In this document: piece by piece, positions 16,000 to 24,992 of the stretch
Position numbering within the stretch: the first letter of the stretch is position 1
Layout: each line of letters opens with the position of its first letter
Origin: JARYLZ01 sp964388275
GTDB lineage: Bacteria; Bacteroidota; Ignavibacteria; SZUA-365
Direction: 5' to 3'
Length of the DNA: 64,000 nucleotides
Assembly: GCA_964388275.1 (NCBI GenBank)
Contig: CAYLZD010000017.1
Location: forward strand, 1 to 64,000
Made by a program: the position numbers and the translations under genes
The notes under the pieces: generated by a model
Told to the model about the DNA's origin: nothing
Databases searched by the model: none
Seen by the model: only the letters and a program-made list of their open reading frames with translations

Positions 16000-17586
16000 T
16001 CAGGGCATTTTGCCGTCAAGGATCAATTTCCGCACTTCGGCGGTATCATTGATACCGAGCGAATTGAGCCAGACCGAGAGCGTGTCGCGACAGGCGCCGC
16101 AGAAAGCGCCGTGTCGGCTCGGATCGGCCCAGTATTCAAATACCTCAGGCCAGCCGGGGTATTCATCCCTGTCGTAAATCAGGTTATGGAAAAGCATGGA
16201 GCAGGTCCCGCGGTACTCGGCCGCCTGTCCGGCGAGTCCTCGAATGCTTGCGGCCGCTTCCTCCGCATTCAAGCGCCGATAGTCGCGCAGTGTGCCGTCC
16301 ATCACATGCAGCGGCATTTCCCATACGCCGAGTACGCGTCCGGCTTCGCGATCGTAGGGCAGGAATGGGTGGACACAGCCGTTTCTGAAGCCCTCCCGCT
16401 CCGCGAAACCGAGTGTGGAATCGATGGTAAATCCCGTGTTCTCCTGGATTCTCCATGTCTCAGGATACCGAAATCGCAGATAGTGCTGGCGGACCGACGC
16501 CGGTTTCAAGGAAGCGGCGCTTCGGAAGAACGCAAGCTCGCGAGCCAGCATCCGGCCATCGGTATGCGTACGGAAACTCGGATGCAGCGCCGCTTCATGT
16601 CCTTCCGAACTGATTTCCGCGAGTGCCCTCCGCACGACGCGTGAGCGCAAGCTGTAGCTCTCGTCCCTCTTATCCTCTGCGCCGGCCTTGAGAAAGAATG
16701 TGGCTTTACTGCCGAACCTCTTTTCCGCATCGAGTATGCGCAGCAACGTAACGGCAGGGGGATCACGGCGTGCCGCAAATGCTCCCGCATATCTCGCGAA
16801 CCGCGCCAGACGTCGTCCGAGCGGAAGACCATCCTCATTCCGGAGCAATTTGCGATAAACTTCCCTCCAGGCGAAACCTGGAGTGAATTTGCTGAGGTAA
16901 TCTATGTCGTGAGTGAGGCAGACGGCCCAGTCGCGCCCGTCGTATCTCCCGGTTTCGCGTAATTCGCAGCCGGCGTTTTTAAGCAAGGCACCGAGAAGCG
17001 CCGCGTATTCGGCCACAACAGGCCTGTGCAGCAGGTTTAAACGCCCTAACAGGGAAGCGGCCGCGGGGAAACGATCGAAAGCGTCGCGCTCGATCGAGGA
17101 CCACTCGTCGTGCAGCGAGAGAAAAAAGAAAGCCTCGGCCACGATGTCGTCCTCGAGTCCGCTTCCGTTTTCAGATGGAACTCTGAAAAGCGACAGGATT
17201 TCGCGTCCGTGTATTTCCCGCCGCCGGGCATCGGCGATCTCGAAGCGCCTGCGTTCGGAAAGGAACGCCTGAGCCTGGATCGAGGCCGGAATGTGCACGA
17301 CGGTCCCGTCCTTCCGCGCAGTCGAAGGCGAATAGACGCAGCGCGCCTCCCCGCTGCGGTCATCGGGCAAAAATCGCGGAACGAAGCCTGCGGCGAGTCC
17401 CAGCATGGTGATCGTGTGCCTGGCCGGAACAAGGAACTCCCGGCCGCAATCTACATGGAAGGGAATCTCGTAAGTTGATCGGGACACGAGAAGTGAAGCT
17501 TCAGTCGGTGAAATACAAGTCAGCAGGAGGATTGACGGCGCGGCCTGCCTCGCTCGAAGCGCCGGGCATTCAGCGCCGTTGGGCAA
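16000..17586 (-). CDS. Polysaccharide deacetylase-like (NodB homology/CE4) protein
   Basis: A 528-residue frame opens with TTG at 17586 inside rlpA (17-base overlap); a later GTG at 17487 is an alternative start. The C-terminal two thirds carry a NodB-like barrel: CLTHDIDYL supplies the Asp pair, GHEAALHPSFRTH the metal His positions, and a conserved-looking FRYPETWRIQENTGFTIDSTLG block follows. The N-terminal ~190 residues are a separate domain of the type fused to deacetylases in Bacteroidota. No signal peptide is visible, so a cytoplasmic role in surface polysaccharide metabolism is plausible. It follows manC and rlpA in an overlapping operon, which fits envelope or glycan synthesis. The substrate is unknown. 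Confidence 0.82.
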   Translation of the reverse strand: MPNGAECPALRARQAAPSILLLTCISPTEASLLVSRSTYEIPFHVDCGREFLVPARHTITMLGLAAGFVPRFLPDDRSGEARCVYSPSTARKDGTVVHIPASIQAQAFLSERRRFEIADARRREIHGREILSLFRVPSENGSGLEDDIVAEAFFFLSLHDEWSSIERDAFDRFPAAASLLGRLNLLHRPVVAEYAALLGALLKNAGCELRETGRYDGRDWAVCLTHDIDYLSKFTPGFAWREVYRKLLRNEDGLPLGRRLARFARYAGAFAARRDPPAVTLLRILDAEKRFGSKATFFLKAGAEDKRDESYSLRSRVVRRALAEISSEGHEAALHPSFRTHTDGRMLARELAFFRSAASLKPASVRQHYLRFRYPETWRIQENTGFTIDSTLGFAEREGFRNGCVHPFLPYDREAGRVLGVWEMPLHVMDGTLRDYRRLNAEEAAASIRGLAGQAAEYRGTCSMLFHNLIYDRDEYPGWPEVFEYWADPSRHGAFCGACRDTLSVWLNSLGINDTAEVRKLILDGKMP

Positions 17587-18019
17587 CCGGATCGGCGCCC
17601 CAATCCAGCACCTCCACGGTCACACGGGCCAGCCCGCTGCGCAGCATTTCCAGTTCGCCGGCAGCAGCGTAACTCAAATCGAGAAGGCGGGACTTCATCC
17701 TGGGTCCGCGGTCGTTCACGCGCACGATCACGGATTTCCCGGTCCTGTGAGACGTCACGCGCAGCCAGGAACCGAAAGGGTAGGTCCTGTGGGCCGCGGT
17801 GAGTCGATTATTGTCGTAACGTTCCCCGCTCGCGGTGCGGCGACCGTGAAAGCGTTTGCCGTAATAGGAGGCGATCCCTTCGGCAGATTCCAGCACCGGA
17901 ATTTCCGTCAGAGGCAGGGGATCGAGCACCGCAGTATCGCGAACGGGCGCACACCCGCCGGAGGCGGCCAAGCAGAAGCAGAGAGCCGCTCCTGATCCGT
18001 ATTTTGCGAAGGCGCGCAT
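17570..18019 (-). CDS. rlpA: RlpA-like septal ring lytic transglycosylase lipoprotein (double-psi beta-barrel)
   Basis: 149 residues starting at an ATG that overlaps the manC stop (TGATG). The lipobox LAASGGC gives a lipidated Cys near residue 23. The DPBB domain shows GIASYYGKRFHGRRTASGE, LTAAHRTYPFG and the VRVNDRGP motif with the conserved Asp. RlpA proteins cleave denuded glycan strands in peptidoglycan at the septum in some bacteria. There is no SPOR domain, so it is the short form. Placement between manC and a deacetylase-like gene suggests an envelope-related operon. Confidence 0.92.
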   Translation of the reverse strand: MRAFAKYGSGAALCFCLAASGGCAPVRDTAVLDPLPLTEIPVLESAEGIASYYGKRFHGRRTASGERYDNNRLTAAHRTYPFGSWLRVTSHRTGKSVIVRVNDRGPRMKSRLLDLSYAAAGELEMLRSGLARVTVEVLDWGADPVAQRR

Positions 18020-19104
18020 CACAGATGCTTGGCCTGTCCGGATTTTCTGAGGGCTTCTACGATATCGCGCACTTCCTGCGAACGGTCGCGGGCGCAGACG
18101 AGCAGGGCGTCGTCGGTGTCGATTATGGTCAGATTCTCGATGCCGATGGCCGCCGCGAGGCGTTTGCGAGTAGTGCTGATATGGCAGCCACGGACATCCC
18201 TGACCAGCACCCTCCCCTGCAGCACGTTTTCAGAGTCGTCTTTTTCCGCAACTCTGTAGGCCTCATCCCAGCTGCCGAGATCGTTCCAGCCGAATTCGGC
18301 CGGCAGGATGAAGCGGTTCCCGGCTTTTTCCATCACCCCGTAATCGATGGAGATTGCGCGCATGCTCCGGTAAGCGACATCCAGAGCCGGCGCGAAGGCC
18401 GGCGTGTCGATGCTCTGGCGAAGCCGGTGGAATTCCTCGGAAATATCCGGCAGGTACTCGGCGATATTGTTGAGCACCACGGATGTCTTGAAGATGAACA
18501 TGCCGCTGTTCCACAGGAAATCCCCGCTCTCGAGGAATTTTTCCGCAGTGGCGATATTGGGTTTCTCGGCGAAGGTTCTCACCGGATAGGCGCCGAGGGC
18601 CTTCACGCTTTCATCACCCGCGCCGTCGTCGTACTGGATGTAGCCGTAGCCTGTCTCGGGCCTCGTGGGCCTTATGCCGATGGTGACGAGGCCGCGTGTG
18701 CGCACGGCCGTGCGTATGGCGCGTCGCAGGACGTCCTGAAAAGTCGCCACGTCGCGCACGAGATGATCCGCGGGCAGGACGACCATGACCACGTTGCCCG
18801 CACGATGGCGCAGGACTTCCGCGCCGTACGCAATCGCAGGCGCGGTATTGCGGCCCGCCGGTTCCACGAGTGTGTTTTCCTCGGGCAGGCGCGGGAGCTG
18901 CCGCCGGACTTCAGCCGCCTGAACCGCGTTGGTTACGACGTAAACCTGTTCTGGCGGGATGACGGGCTCGAGCCGATACACGGTGTTCTGTATCATCGTG
19001 CCTTCGCCGACTATCTCCAGAAGCTGTTTCGGCGTTCGCTCGCGGCTGCGAGGCCAGAACCGCGCGCCCACTCCGCCGGCGATTATCAGCGCATATACTT
19101 TCAT
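18019..19104 (-). CDS. manC: Mannose-1-phosphate guanylyltransferase
   Basis: 361 residues from ATG 19104; in-frame upstream ATGs at 19125 and 19143 are possible. The nucleotidyltransferase signature is ALIIAGGVGARFWPRSR followed by TPKQLL (Lys), with PADHL, PETGYGYI, FAEKP and FLWNSGMF downstream, and EFGWNDLGSWDE near the C-terminus. It makes GDP-mannose from mannose-1-phosphate and GTP for glycans. The isomerase domain of long AlgA-type enzymes is absent. It starts 63 bases after atpC ends, so it may share the atp transcript, and it overlaps rlpA downstream. Confidence 0.93.
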   Translation of the reverse strand: MKVYALIIAGGVGARFWPRSRERTPKQLLEIVGEGTMIQNTVYRLEPVIPPEQVYVVTNAVQAAEVRRQLPRLPEENTLVEPAGRNTAPAIAYGAEVLRHRAGNVVMVVLPADHLVRDVATFQDVLRRAIRTAVRTRGLVTIGIRPTRPETGYGYIQYDDGAGDESVKALGAYPVRTFAEKPNIATAEKFLESGDFLWNSGMFIFKTSVVLNNIAEYLPDISEEFHRLRQSIDTPAFAPALDVAYRSMRAISIDYGVMEKAGNRFILPAEFGWNDLGSWDEAYRVAEKDDSENVLQGRVLVRDVRGCHISTTRKRLAAAIGIENLTIIDTDDALLVCARDRSQEVRDIVEALRKSGQAKHL

Positions 19105-19167
19105 TTCGTCGGAATCCTCATCCATGCGGTTGTACGGCAACACGCGCGGCGCGAAAGCCCCGCCGCG

Positions 19168-19575
19168 TCAAGCTTTGCCTGCCACTTTCAATCTGTTTAT
19201 CGCCCGGAAAAGAGCGGCCCGCGCGCGATCGAGATCCACGTCCTGCGACGGCACGGCCAGCCGTTCCTCCGCGCGGGCCTTGGCCGACTCCGCGCGGCGC
19301 ACGTCGATGTTCTCGCGCCGTTCGGCCGCGTTGGCCAGTATCAGCACCTCGTTGTGCAGCACCTGCGCCACGCCTCCGCTGACGGCGAACACCAGCGGCC
19401 CTGAATCCTGAACGAGCACGTCGAGTTCGCCGATATCAAGGGCGGCGAGCATGGGCGCGTGATTGAAGAGTATCTGGAAACGCCCTTCCGTGCCGGGGCA
19501 GGAAACCGAAACCACCTGCCCGTGGAAGAGCACGCCGACGGGGGTGACAAGGCGGAACTGGTATTGCTTGTCCAT
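19168..19575 (-). CDS. atpC: F-type ATP synthase epsilon subunit
   Basis: 135 residues. The N-terminal beta sandwich has TPVGVLFHGQVVSVSCPGTEG, the typical FNHAPMLAAL block and FAVSGGVAQV; the C-terminal helical hairpin is RAESAKARAEERLA...RARAALFRAINRLKV. It is the central-stalk subunit of F1. It lies ten bases after atpD. The atpDC pair without the other atp genes is a common arrangement in Bacteroidota/Chlorobiota. Confidence 0.95.
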   Translation of the reverse strand: MDKQYQFRLVTPVGVLFHGQVVSVSCPGTEGRFQILFNHAPMLAALDIGELDVLVQDSGPLVFAVSGGVAQVLHNEVLILANAAERRENIDVRRAESAKARAEERLAVPSQDVDLDRARAALFRAINRLKVAGKA

Positions 19576-19585
19576 GGAAATCGGA

Positions 19586-20992
19586 CTAAGCCTTCATTTT
19601 TTCCGCGCGGGAAAATGCTTCCTCTATGCCGCCGACGAACATGAACGCATTCTCCGGAAGCTCGTCGCAATCGCCGTTCAATATCATCTCGAAACCCTTT
19701 ATGGTGTCTTCGATGGTGACGTAACGTCCCTGATATCCCGTGAACTGTTCCGCCACGAAGAACGGCTGCGAGAGAAAGCGCTGCATCCTGCGCGCCCTGT
19801 TCACAGTGAGCTTGTCCTCGTCGGAAAGCTCGTCGATACCGAGAATATTGATCAAATCCTGAAGGTCCTTGTAACTCTGCAACGTCCGTTTGACTTGCTG
19901 GGCCACGTTGTAATGCCTCTCGCCGACGATCAGAGGATCGAGTATTCGCGAAGTGGAATCCAGCGGGTCGACGGCCGGGTATATGCCGAGCTCCGCAATC
20001 TGCCTGCTGAGCACGGTGGTAGCGTCGAGGTGGGAGAAAGTGGTGGCCGGCGCCGGATCGGTGAGATCGTCCGCCGGGACGTAAATGGCCTGCACCGAGG
20101 TGATGGAACCATTGCTGGTGGACGTAATACGCTCCTGCAGCTCGCCCATTTCGGTGGCCAGGGTCGGTTGATAACCGACGGCGGAAGGCATGCGCCCGAG
20201 CAGAGCTGAAACCTCGGAACCCGCCTGCGTAAAGCGGAATATGTTGTCGATGAACAGAAGCACATCCTTGCCTTCCGCATCCCGGAAGTACTCGGCCATT
20301 GTCAGCGCCGTCAGACCCACGCGCTGGCGTGCGCCGGGCGGTTCGTTCATCTGCCCGAATACAAGCGTGGTCTTCGACAGTACTCCGGTCCCTTTCATCT
20401 CGATCCAGAGGTCGTTTCCTTCACGCGTGCGTTCGCCTACGCCCCCGAACACGGAATATCCTCCGTGATGAGTGGCGATATTGTGTATCAATTCCTGAAT
20501 GATGACGGTTTTCCCCACTCCAGCGCCGCCGAAAAGGCCCGTCTTACCGCCCTTCGTGTACGGTTCCAGAAGGTCGATCACCTTTATGCCGGTTTCGAAC
20601 ATCTCTTTCTTCGTCGATAGAATGTCGAATTTCGGAGCATGACGGTGGATCTGATACCTGTCGGCCGCCTCGATCGGTCCCAAACCGTCGATAGGCCGTC
20701 CCGTGACGTTGATAAGGCGTCCCAAAGTGCCCGGCCCGACCGGCACGGTGATTTGTTCGCCGGTGTCTATCACTTCCATCCCACGTTTGAGACCGTCCGT
20801 GGAATCCATCGCAACCGTCCGGACTCTGTCTTCGCCGAGATGCTGTTGCACTTCGAGAATCAACTCGTTGCCGTCGGCTTCCTCGACCTCTCTCGGGACT
20901 TTGAGCGCGTTCAGTATCGGGGGCATCGTTCCTTCGGAGAAATCGACGTCCACCACAGGGCCTATGACCTGGACTACCTTACCCTTGTTCAT
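19586..20992 (-). CDS. atpD: F-type ATP synthase beta subunit
   Basis: 468 residues, normal length. The catalytic P-loop is GGAGVGKT; GERTREGNDL carries the catalytic Glu; ALTMAEYFRD and the signature PAVDPLDSTS are present, as is the C-terminal LSQPFFVAEQFTG block. It forms the catalytic sites of the F1 sector at the cytoplasmic membrane. First gene of atpD-atpC, probably continuing into manC. The upstream 129 bases contain a good -10-like TATATT but no convincing -35. Confidence 0.98.
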   Translation of the reverse strand: MNKGKVVQVIGPVVDVDFSEGTMPPILNALKVPREVEEADGNELILEVQQHLGEDRVRTVAMDSTDGLKRGMEVIDTGEQITVPVGPGTLGRLINVTGRPIDGLGPIEAADRYQIHRHAPKFDILSTKKEMFETGIKVIDLLEPYTKGGKTGLFGGAGVGKTVIIQELIHNIATHHGGYSVFGGVGERTREGNDLWIEMKGTGVLSKTTLVFGQMNEPPGARQRVGLTALTMAEYFRDAEGKDVLLFIDNIFRFTQAGSEVSALLGRMPSAVGYQPTLATEMGELQERITSTSNGSITSVQAIYVPADDLTDPAPATTFSHLDATTVLSRQIAELGIYPAVDPLDSTSRILDPLIVGERHYNVAQQVKRTLQSYKDLQDLINILGIDELSDEDKLTVNRARRMQRFLSQPFFVAEQFTGYQGRYVTIEDTIKGFEMILNGDCDELPENAFMFVGGIEEAFSRAEKMKA

Positions 20993-21121
20993 CGGTATTT
21001 ATTCGTTTATTGGTGATACTTATGCAATATGATCCAAAAAGTAAATATATGAATCGAAGTCCATAAAATGAAACGTTTGCGCTCAAAAGCGGGAGCCGCC
21101 CGCGTTTTACGCCGCAGAAGC

Positions 21122-22963
21122 TCACATCCTGGGTATGAGCACAACGGCTGATTCAGCCGGTAAAACCAGCTGCAGCCCGTCTTTTTCCGCGTAAAACCAG
21201 AGATCGTGGAGAGGCGCGTCGACGCGGGCGCCCTCGGGAGTGTCGCCGAGCGGAATTCTGCATTCCTGCGGAGACGAACCGGCATTTATCAGCACGTACA
21301 CCCTGTCCGCTCCGGCCTGCCTGGCAAAACCGTACAGAAAGCGCTCATCGTCCAGAACGATTGTGCGCATTGCCCCGGCGCGAAGGGCGATATGGTCGCG
21401 CCTGAGCTGCAGAAGCCTTCCGTACCAGGCATGGACGACGCTGTCGAAAGCCGACGGCCTTCCCGTTTCTTCTCCTTTCGGACAGCCTTGGATTTCGCGC
21501 GCGAAAACACTATCGGACCACAGCATCGGCTTGCGGCAGTCCGGATCGTCGCCGCCCCACATTCCGGCCTCGTCGCCGTAATAGATCAGAGGTGAACCCG
21601 GACTTGTGAGCTGCAGCACGAGAAGCAGTTTCTGAAGTCCGCGAGCGGCTTCATCCGGCGGATCGGAACGATAGGAGGCGTTGCGCATGGGACTGTTGTC
21701 CGTATCGTACAGCAGATCCCTGTTGGCGCACATCGATGCGAGACGGTCGGTCTCGTGGTCGTTGATCATGTTGATCTGAGCGTCGGCGTCGCTCATCGAC
21801 AGCGAGGATCTCGCGCCGTCGCGTTCGGCTTCGAAACGCGTGGGGGTGATTCTCCTGTTCAACACCCAGCGCGAGGCAAGCCGGCCGAAATGATCGGTCT
21901 CCTCGATATCGAAATACCTTCGGCTTTTTGCGGCTTCCTTGAGGGGCGCCCCTATCACGATCGCGGACGGATTGATCGAACGGACGAAACCGAGCCATTG
22001 CTCCCAGAAATAAACCGACAGCGCGTCGGACAGTTCAATCCACCAACCATCCACACCGTCGGAAGGATCGCCGTCCGCGTCCGGATCCATCCAGCGGCGT
22101 ACGCTCGCGAAAACGTATTCCCTCGCGCCGGGTATCAATCCAAGACTGTCCTTGCGCAATTCCGGGAAGGCCTTTATACCCCACATGGACTTGTACGCGA
22201 ACTCCGAAATGAATGGTGTTTCAGGCCTGTCCCACTCGTTGATCACGAACCATCCCTGGTACTGGGACTTTTCCTGTTTCTGCAGCACGTCCTTGAATGC
22301 CCAGAAATTGACCCCGACATGCGCCAACTGCAAGTCAACGACCACTTTGAAACCCGAATCGTGCGCGACGTGGAGAAATTCCAGAAAAGCCCTGTCCGCG
22401 GGAGTCCAAATCCACGATTGCGGAATGTCGGGCTTCTCCCTGTTTATATATGCGGTATCGAGGTCGGTCCGCGGCCCGAAACGCGGATCCACGTGGTGAT
22501 AGCTGTTGACGTCGTATTTATGCGAAGAATTCGCCTCGAAAACCGGTGTCAGCAGCAGTCCATTCACTCCGAGTGATTTCAAATACCCCAGCCTTGCCCG
22601 AATGCCGGCGATGTCGCCTCCGTATTGACGGAGAAAAGCGTTGTCGTAGAAGGAATCGCTGTTCAGTTTCTCCGCCTGCGTCAACTCGTGCCAGTTACCG
22701 GTCCATGTCGATACGCTCCATTGCGGTGACTTATCACCGAAAACTTCCACGGACGTCGGATCGTTCTCGCGATCCCCGTTGCAAAAACGGTCGATCACTA
22801 TCCGGTACCAAACGATACCGCGAGCCCATTCAGGAATTTCACGAGTTTGAGCCGCGCCCTGAACACCGGTTTGCGCGTGCGCTGTCGCTGCGCACAGGAA
22901 CAAAAGGAACAATATGTTGGAGAATTTGTGCAGAGTCAGCTCGGGAAGCCGGATCCGGGACAC
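21122..22963 (-). CDS. GH13 (alpha-amylase family)-like secreted protein with all three catalytic acids changed
   Basis: The frame can open at TTG 23029 or GTG 22963; GTG gives 613 residues with a signal peptide ending near TAHAQ. It has the full GH13 layout, ending in a Greek-key domain with the conserved SPLIYYGDEAGMWGGDDPDCR region. The four active-site strands are altered. Beta3 DGVFNH is DLQLAH; beta4 GWRLDV is GWWIEL (Glu for the nucleophile Asp, codon 22034-22036; Trp for the conserved Arg); beta5 GEIW is GAPL (Ala for the acid/base Glu, codon 21947-21949); beta7 HDTDR is HETDR (Glu for Asp, codon 21752-21754). Hydrolase activity is very unlikely; glycan binding is plausible. Confidence 0.85.
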   Translation of the reverse strand: MSRIRLPELTLHKFSNILFLLFLCAATAHAQTGVQGAAQTREIPEWARGIVWYRIVIDRFCNGDRENDPTSVEVFGDKSPQWSVSTWTGNWHELTQAEKLNSDSFYDNAFLRQYGGDIAGIRARLGYLKSLGVNGLLLTPVFEANSSHKYDVNSYHHVDPRFGPRTDLDTAYINREKPDIPQSWIWTPADRAFLEFLHVAHDSGFKVVVDLQLAHVGVNFWAFKDVLQKQEKSQYQGWFVINEWDRPETPFISEFAYKSMWGIKAFPELRKDSLGLIPGAREYVFASVRRWMDPDADGDPSDGVDGWWIELSDALSVYFWEQWLGFVRSINPSAIVIGAPLKEAAKSRRYFDIEETDHFGRLASRWVLNRRITPTRFEAERDGARSSLSMSDADAQINMINDHETDRLASMCANRDLLYDTDNSPMRNASYRSDPPDEAARGLQKLLLVLQLTSPGSPLIYYGDEAGMWGGDDPDCRKPMLWSDSVFAREIQGCPKGEETGRPSAFDSVVHAWYGRLLQLRRDHIALRAGAMRTIVLDDERFLYGFARQAGADRVYVLINAGSSPQECRIPLGDTPEGARVDAPLHDLWFYAEKDGLQLVLPAESAVVLIPRM

Positions 22964-23130
22964 GCCCGGCGCTTGAGAGGGAAAGATGGTGAAAAGAGAG
23001 CAAAGCGGAAAGAGAAAAATGTAATTCAAACCGCCCGCGTCTTATCTTTGTCGAGTGCCGGGTCGCAGCCACTCCGTTCCGGTGAAGCCGGGGAAAAAAG
23101 CGCAGCCGATTCATCAACAGTGAGAACACC

Positions 23131-23859
23131 ATGCCGCAAAACGCCTTCGACGTCATCATACTGATTGGCCGTCCCGCCTCCGGAAAGTCGGAAGTGATCG
23201 ACCATCTGAAAAAAACTCCTGTTCAGGATCGTCTCGACCGTTTTCACATCGGGGAATTCGAGGAGATAGACGATTTTCCGATGCTATGGACCTGGTTCGA
23301 GGAGGATGCCATACTCGAGAAAATCCTCGGCCAACCCCGCATTCACACCGACGCGCAAGGATATTTCCTGCACCGGTACCAATGGGATCTGCTGATAGAA
23401 CGAATCTCGCTGGAATACGACAAGCGCCTGCGGGACGACGGCTATCACGGCCGCTTCACCACCATCATCGAGTTCTCCCGCGGCGTTGAACACGGAGGAT
23501 ACGCTTCGGCATTCCGACACCTGAATGAGCGCATACTGAGGGAGGCGGTGATAGTGTATATCGACGTGACGTACGAGGAGTCCCTGCGCAAAAATCGGAA
23601 ACGCTTCAATCCCGCCAGGCCCGACAGCATTCTGGAGCACGGATTGCCGGATGCAAAACTCGAGCGGCTGTACAGAGATGTGGATTGGGAGGAAATCAGT
23701 GCGGGATCGGGCACGCACATCGGAATCAAGGGCGTACATGTACCATATGTGGTGTTCCACAATATGCCGAGTAAAACCGATGATCCTGCGCTGCTCGGCC
23801 CGGCGCTCGAAGATGTGCTTACGAGGGCATGGTCCCTTCGTTCAGGCGTCGCCGGATAG
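23131..23859 (+). CDS. P-loop NTPase of unknown function
   Basis: 242 residues with a Walker A motif GRPASGKS at residues 13-20 directly after an N-terminal hydrophobic strand (FDVIILI). A Walker B-like strand VIVYIDVTYEESL lies near residue 145, with R/K-rich helices that could form a lid (RKNRKRFNP). The shape resembles small nucleoside- or sugar-kinase-like P-loop proteins, but no family-specific substrate motif is recognised. The protein is acidic and lacks a signal or membrane segment. It stands alone on the plus strand, back to back with the GH13-like gene and facing the MurU/RapZ-C/AmgK-like trio. Confidence 0.78.
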   Translation: MPQNAFDVIILIGRPASGKSEVIDHLKKTPVQDRLDRFHIGEFEEIDDFPMLWTWFEEDAILEKILGQPRIHTDAQGYFLHRYQWDLLIERISLEYDKRLRDDGYHGRFTTIIEFSRGVEHGGYASAFRHLNERILREAVIVYIDVTYEESLRKNRKRFNPARPDSILEHGLPDAKLERLYRDVDWEEISAGSGTHIGIKGVHVPYVVFHNMPSKTDDPALLGPALEDVLTRAWSLRSGVAG

Positions 23860-23892
23860 CGTTTTTCACACCCGCTGCAACCGCCTGCGGAT

Positions 23893-24606
23893 TCACCGGT
23901 CCGCCGCGAACGCTTCGAATCGTCCGATGCTTTCCGGCGTCCCGAGATCGAAGCAGTTACCCTTGTAGCATACCCCGCGCACCCTCCATCCATTGCGGAT
24001 GGCGGCTCGATAAATGTCGAAAATGTCTGAGAATCCTTCGGGGAAACCGAGGTCGAAAATATCTTCACGCACGGCGTGTATGCCGCAGAAACCGAAACGG
24101 CGGGCGTCCGGAGCGAAAAGCTGCCCGTCCGCTTTCCACGCCTCCTTCCCCAGGAAGTTCATGTATGAATCGAACAGCACCGCCCGCGAAGTGCGCCGCT
24201 CGTTTACGGCCAGCGCGGCCACGGCATCCGCATCCTCAAGCGCATCGATGAGCCGGTAGAGATTGAAATCCGTGACAATGTCCGCATTGTGGACGAGGAA
24301 CGGCCCTTCTCCCAGCAGCAGCGGTCGGGCATGGAGCAAGCCGCCTCCCGTGCCGAGTATTTCGGCTTCACCGCTGAGAATCACCCGCGCGGTATAAGCG
24401 AAGTCGCGGAAATGACTCGCCATCAGCGCGGCATGATGATGCGCATTGACGACTATCGGATCGCAACCGTGCAGCGACAGAGCCTCCACCGCACGGGCAA
24501 TCATCGGTTTTCCGGCCACTGGTATCAGGGCTTTCGGGATGTCGTCGGTGAGCGGCGCCAAACGGGTTCCGAAACCCGCAGCCAGAATCATGCCTTTCAC
24601 CACCAC
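23893..24606 (-). CDS. NTP-sugar nucleotidyltransferase, MurU-like
   Basis: 237 residues. The N-terminal GMILAAGFGTRLAPLTDDIPKALIPVAGKP is the nucleotide-binding signature of sugar nucleotidylyltransferases (written here in full only as its positions 5-34). VHNADIVTDF carries the metal-binding Asp, and GTGGGL the sugar loop. The short length, without a left-handed helix domain, matches MurNAc-alpha-1-phosphate uridylyltransferase MurU. It is the third gene of a minus-strand trio with a RapZ C-terminal protein (10-base overlap) and an AmgK-like kinase. That context fits a kinase plus uridylyltransferase cell-wall recycling route, but the sugar is inferred, not shown. Confidence 0.85.
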   Translation of the reverse strand: MVVKGMILAAGFGTRLAPLTDDIPKALIPVAGKPMIARAVEALSLHGCDPIVVNAHHHAALMASHFRDFAYTARVILSGEAEILGTGGGLLHARPLLLGEGPFLVHNADIVTDFNLYRLIDALEDADAVAALAVNERRTSRAVLFDSYMNFLGKEAWKADGQLFAPDARRFGFCGIHAVREDIFDLGFPEGFSDIFDIYRAAIRNGWRVRGVCYKGNCFDLGTPESIGRFEAFAADR

Positions 24607-24992
24607 GCTCCGCGCTCGACGTGCTCGACTTCAACCGCAACACCGGTGTCGCGCAAATAGCCGGCAAGTCGCTCGGCGCAATACACCGATCTGTGCTGCC
24701 CGCCGGTGCATCCGAAGGATACCGCGAGTCGATCGTAGCCGCGTTCACGGTAGACCCGAACGGCGATATCCACGAGTTCCGCGGTCGCGTTGATGAATTC
24801 CGACACTGTGGGAAACCCGTGGAAATAATCGACGACGTCCGCATCGAGTCCGCTCTGCATCGCCAGATCAGCCTCGTAGACCGGATTAGGCAGGCAGCGG
24901 CAGTCGATGACAAAGCCGCCGTGGCCGTGAGGATCGGCCGGTATGCCGCTGCGATGATAACCGAAGGAGGCGATATGGACGACAGGGATCAT
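24597..24992 (-). CDS. Stand-alone RapZ C-terminal-domain protein
   Basis: 131 residues corresponding only to the C-terminal domain of RapZ. DCRCLPNPVYEADL matches the region after the phosphate pocket, and VSFGCTGGQHRSVYCAERL is the characteristic glycine/His/Arg block. In enterobacteria full RapZ binds glucosamine-6-phosphate through this domain and controls GlmS synthesis via GlmZ degradation. Here the N-terminal P-loop half is missing. The gene overlaps its neighbours on both sides (4 bases with the kinase, 10 with the nucleotidyltransferase), so the three products are probably made in fixed proportion. Confidence 0.88.
   Translation of the reverse strand: MIPVVHIASFGYHRSGIPADPHGHGGFVIDCRCLPNPVYEADLAMQSGLDADVVDYFHGFPTVSEFINATAELVDIAVRVYRERGYDRLAVSFGCTGGQHRSVYCAERLAGYLRDTGVAVEVEHVERGAWW

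Noticed and set aside
19139..19169. Terminator-like hairpin at the end of atpC (ACGCGGCG...CGCCGCGT)
   Set aside because: The stem is real but no T-run follows, and manC begins only 63 bases later on the same strand, so termination is not supported.
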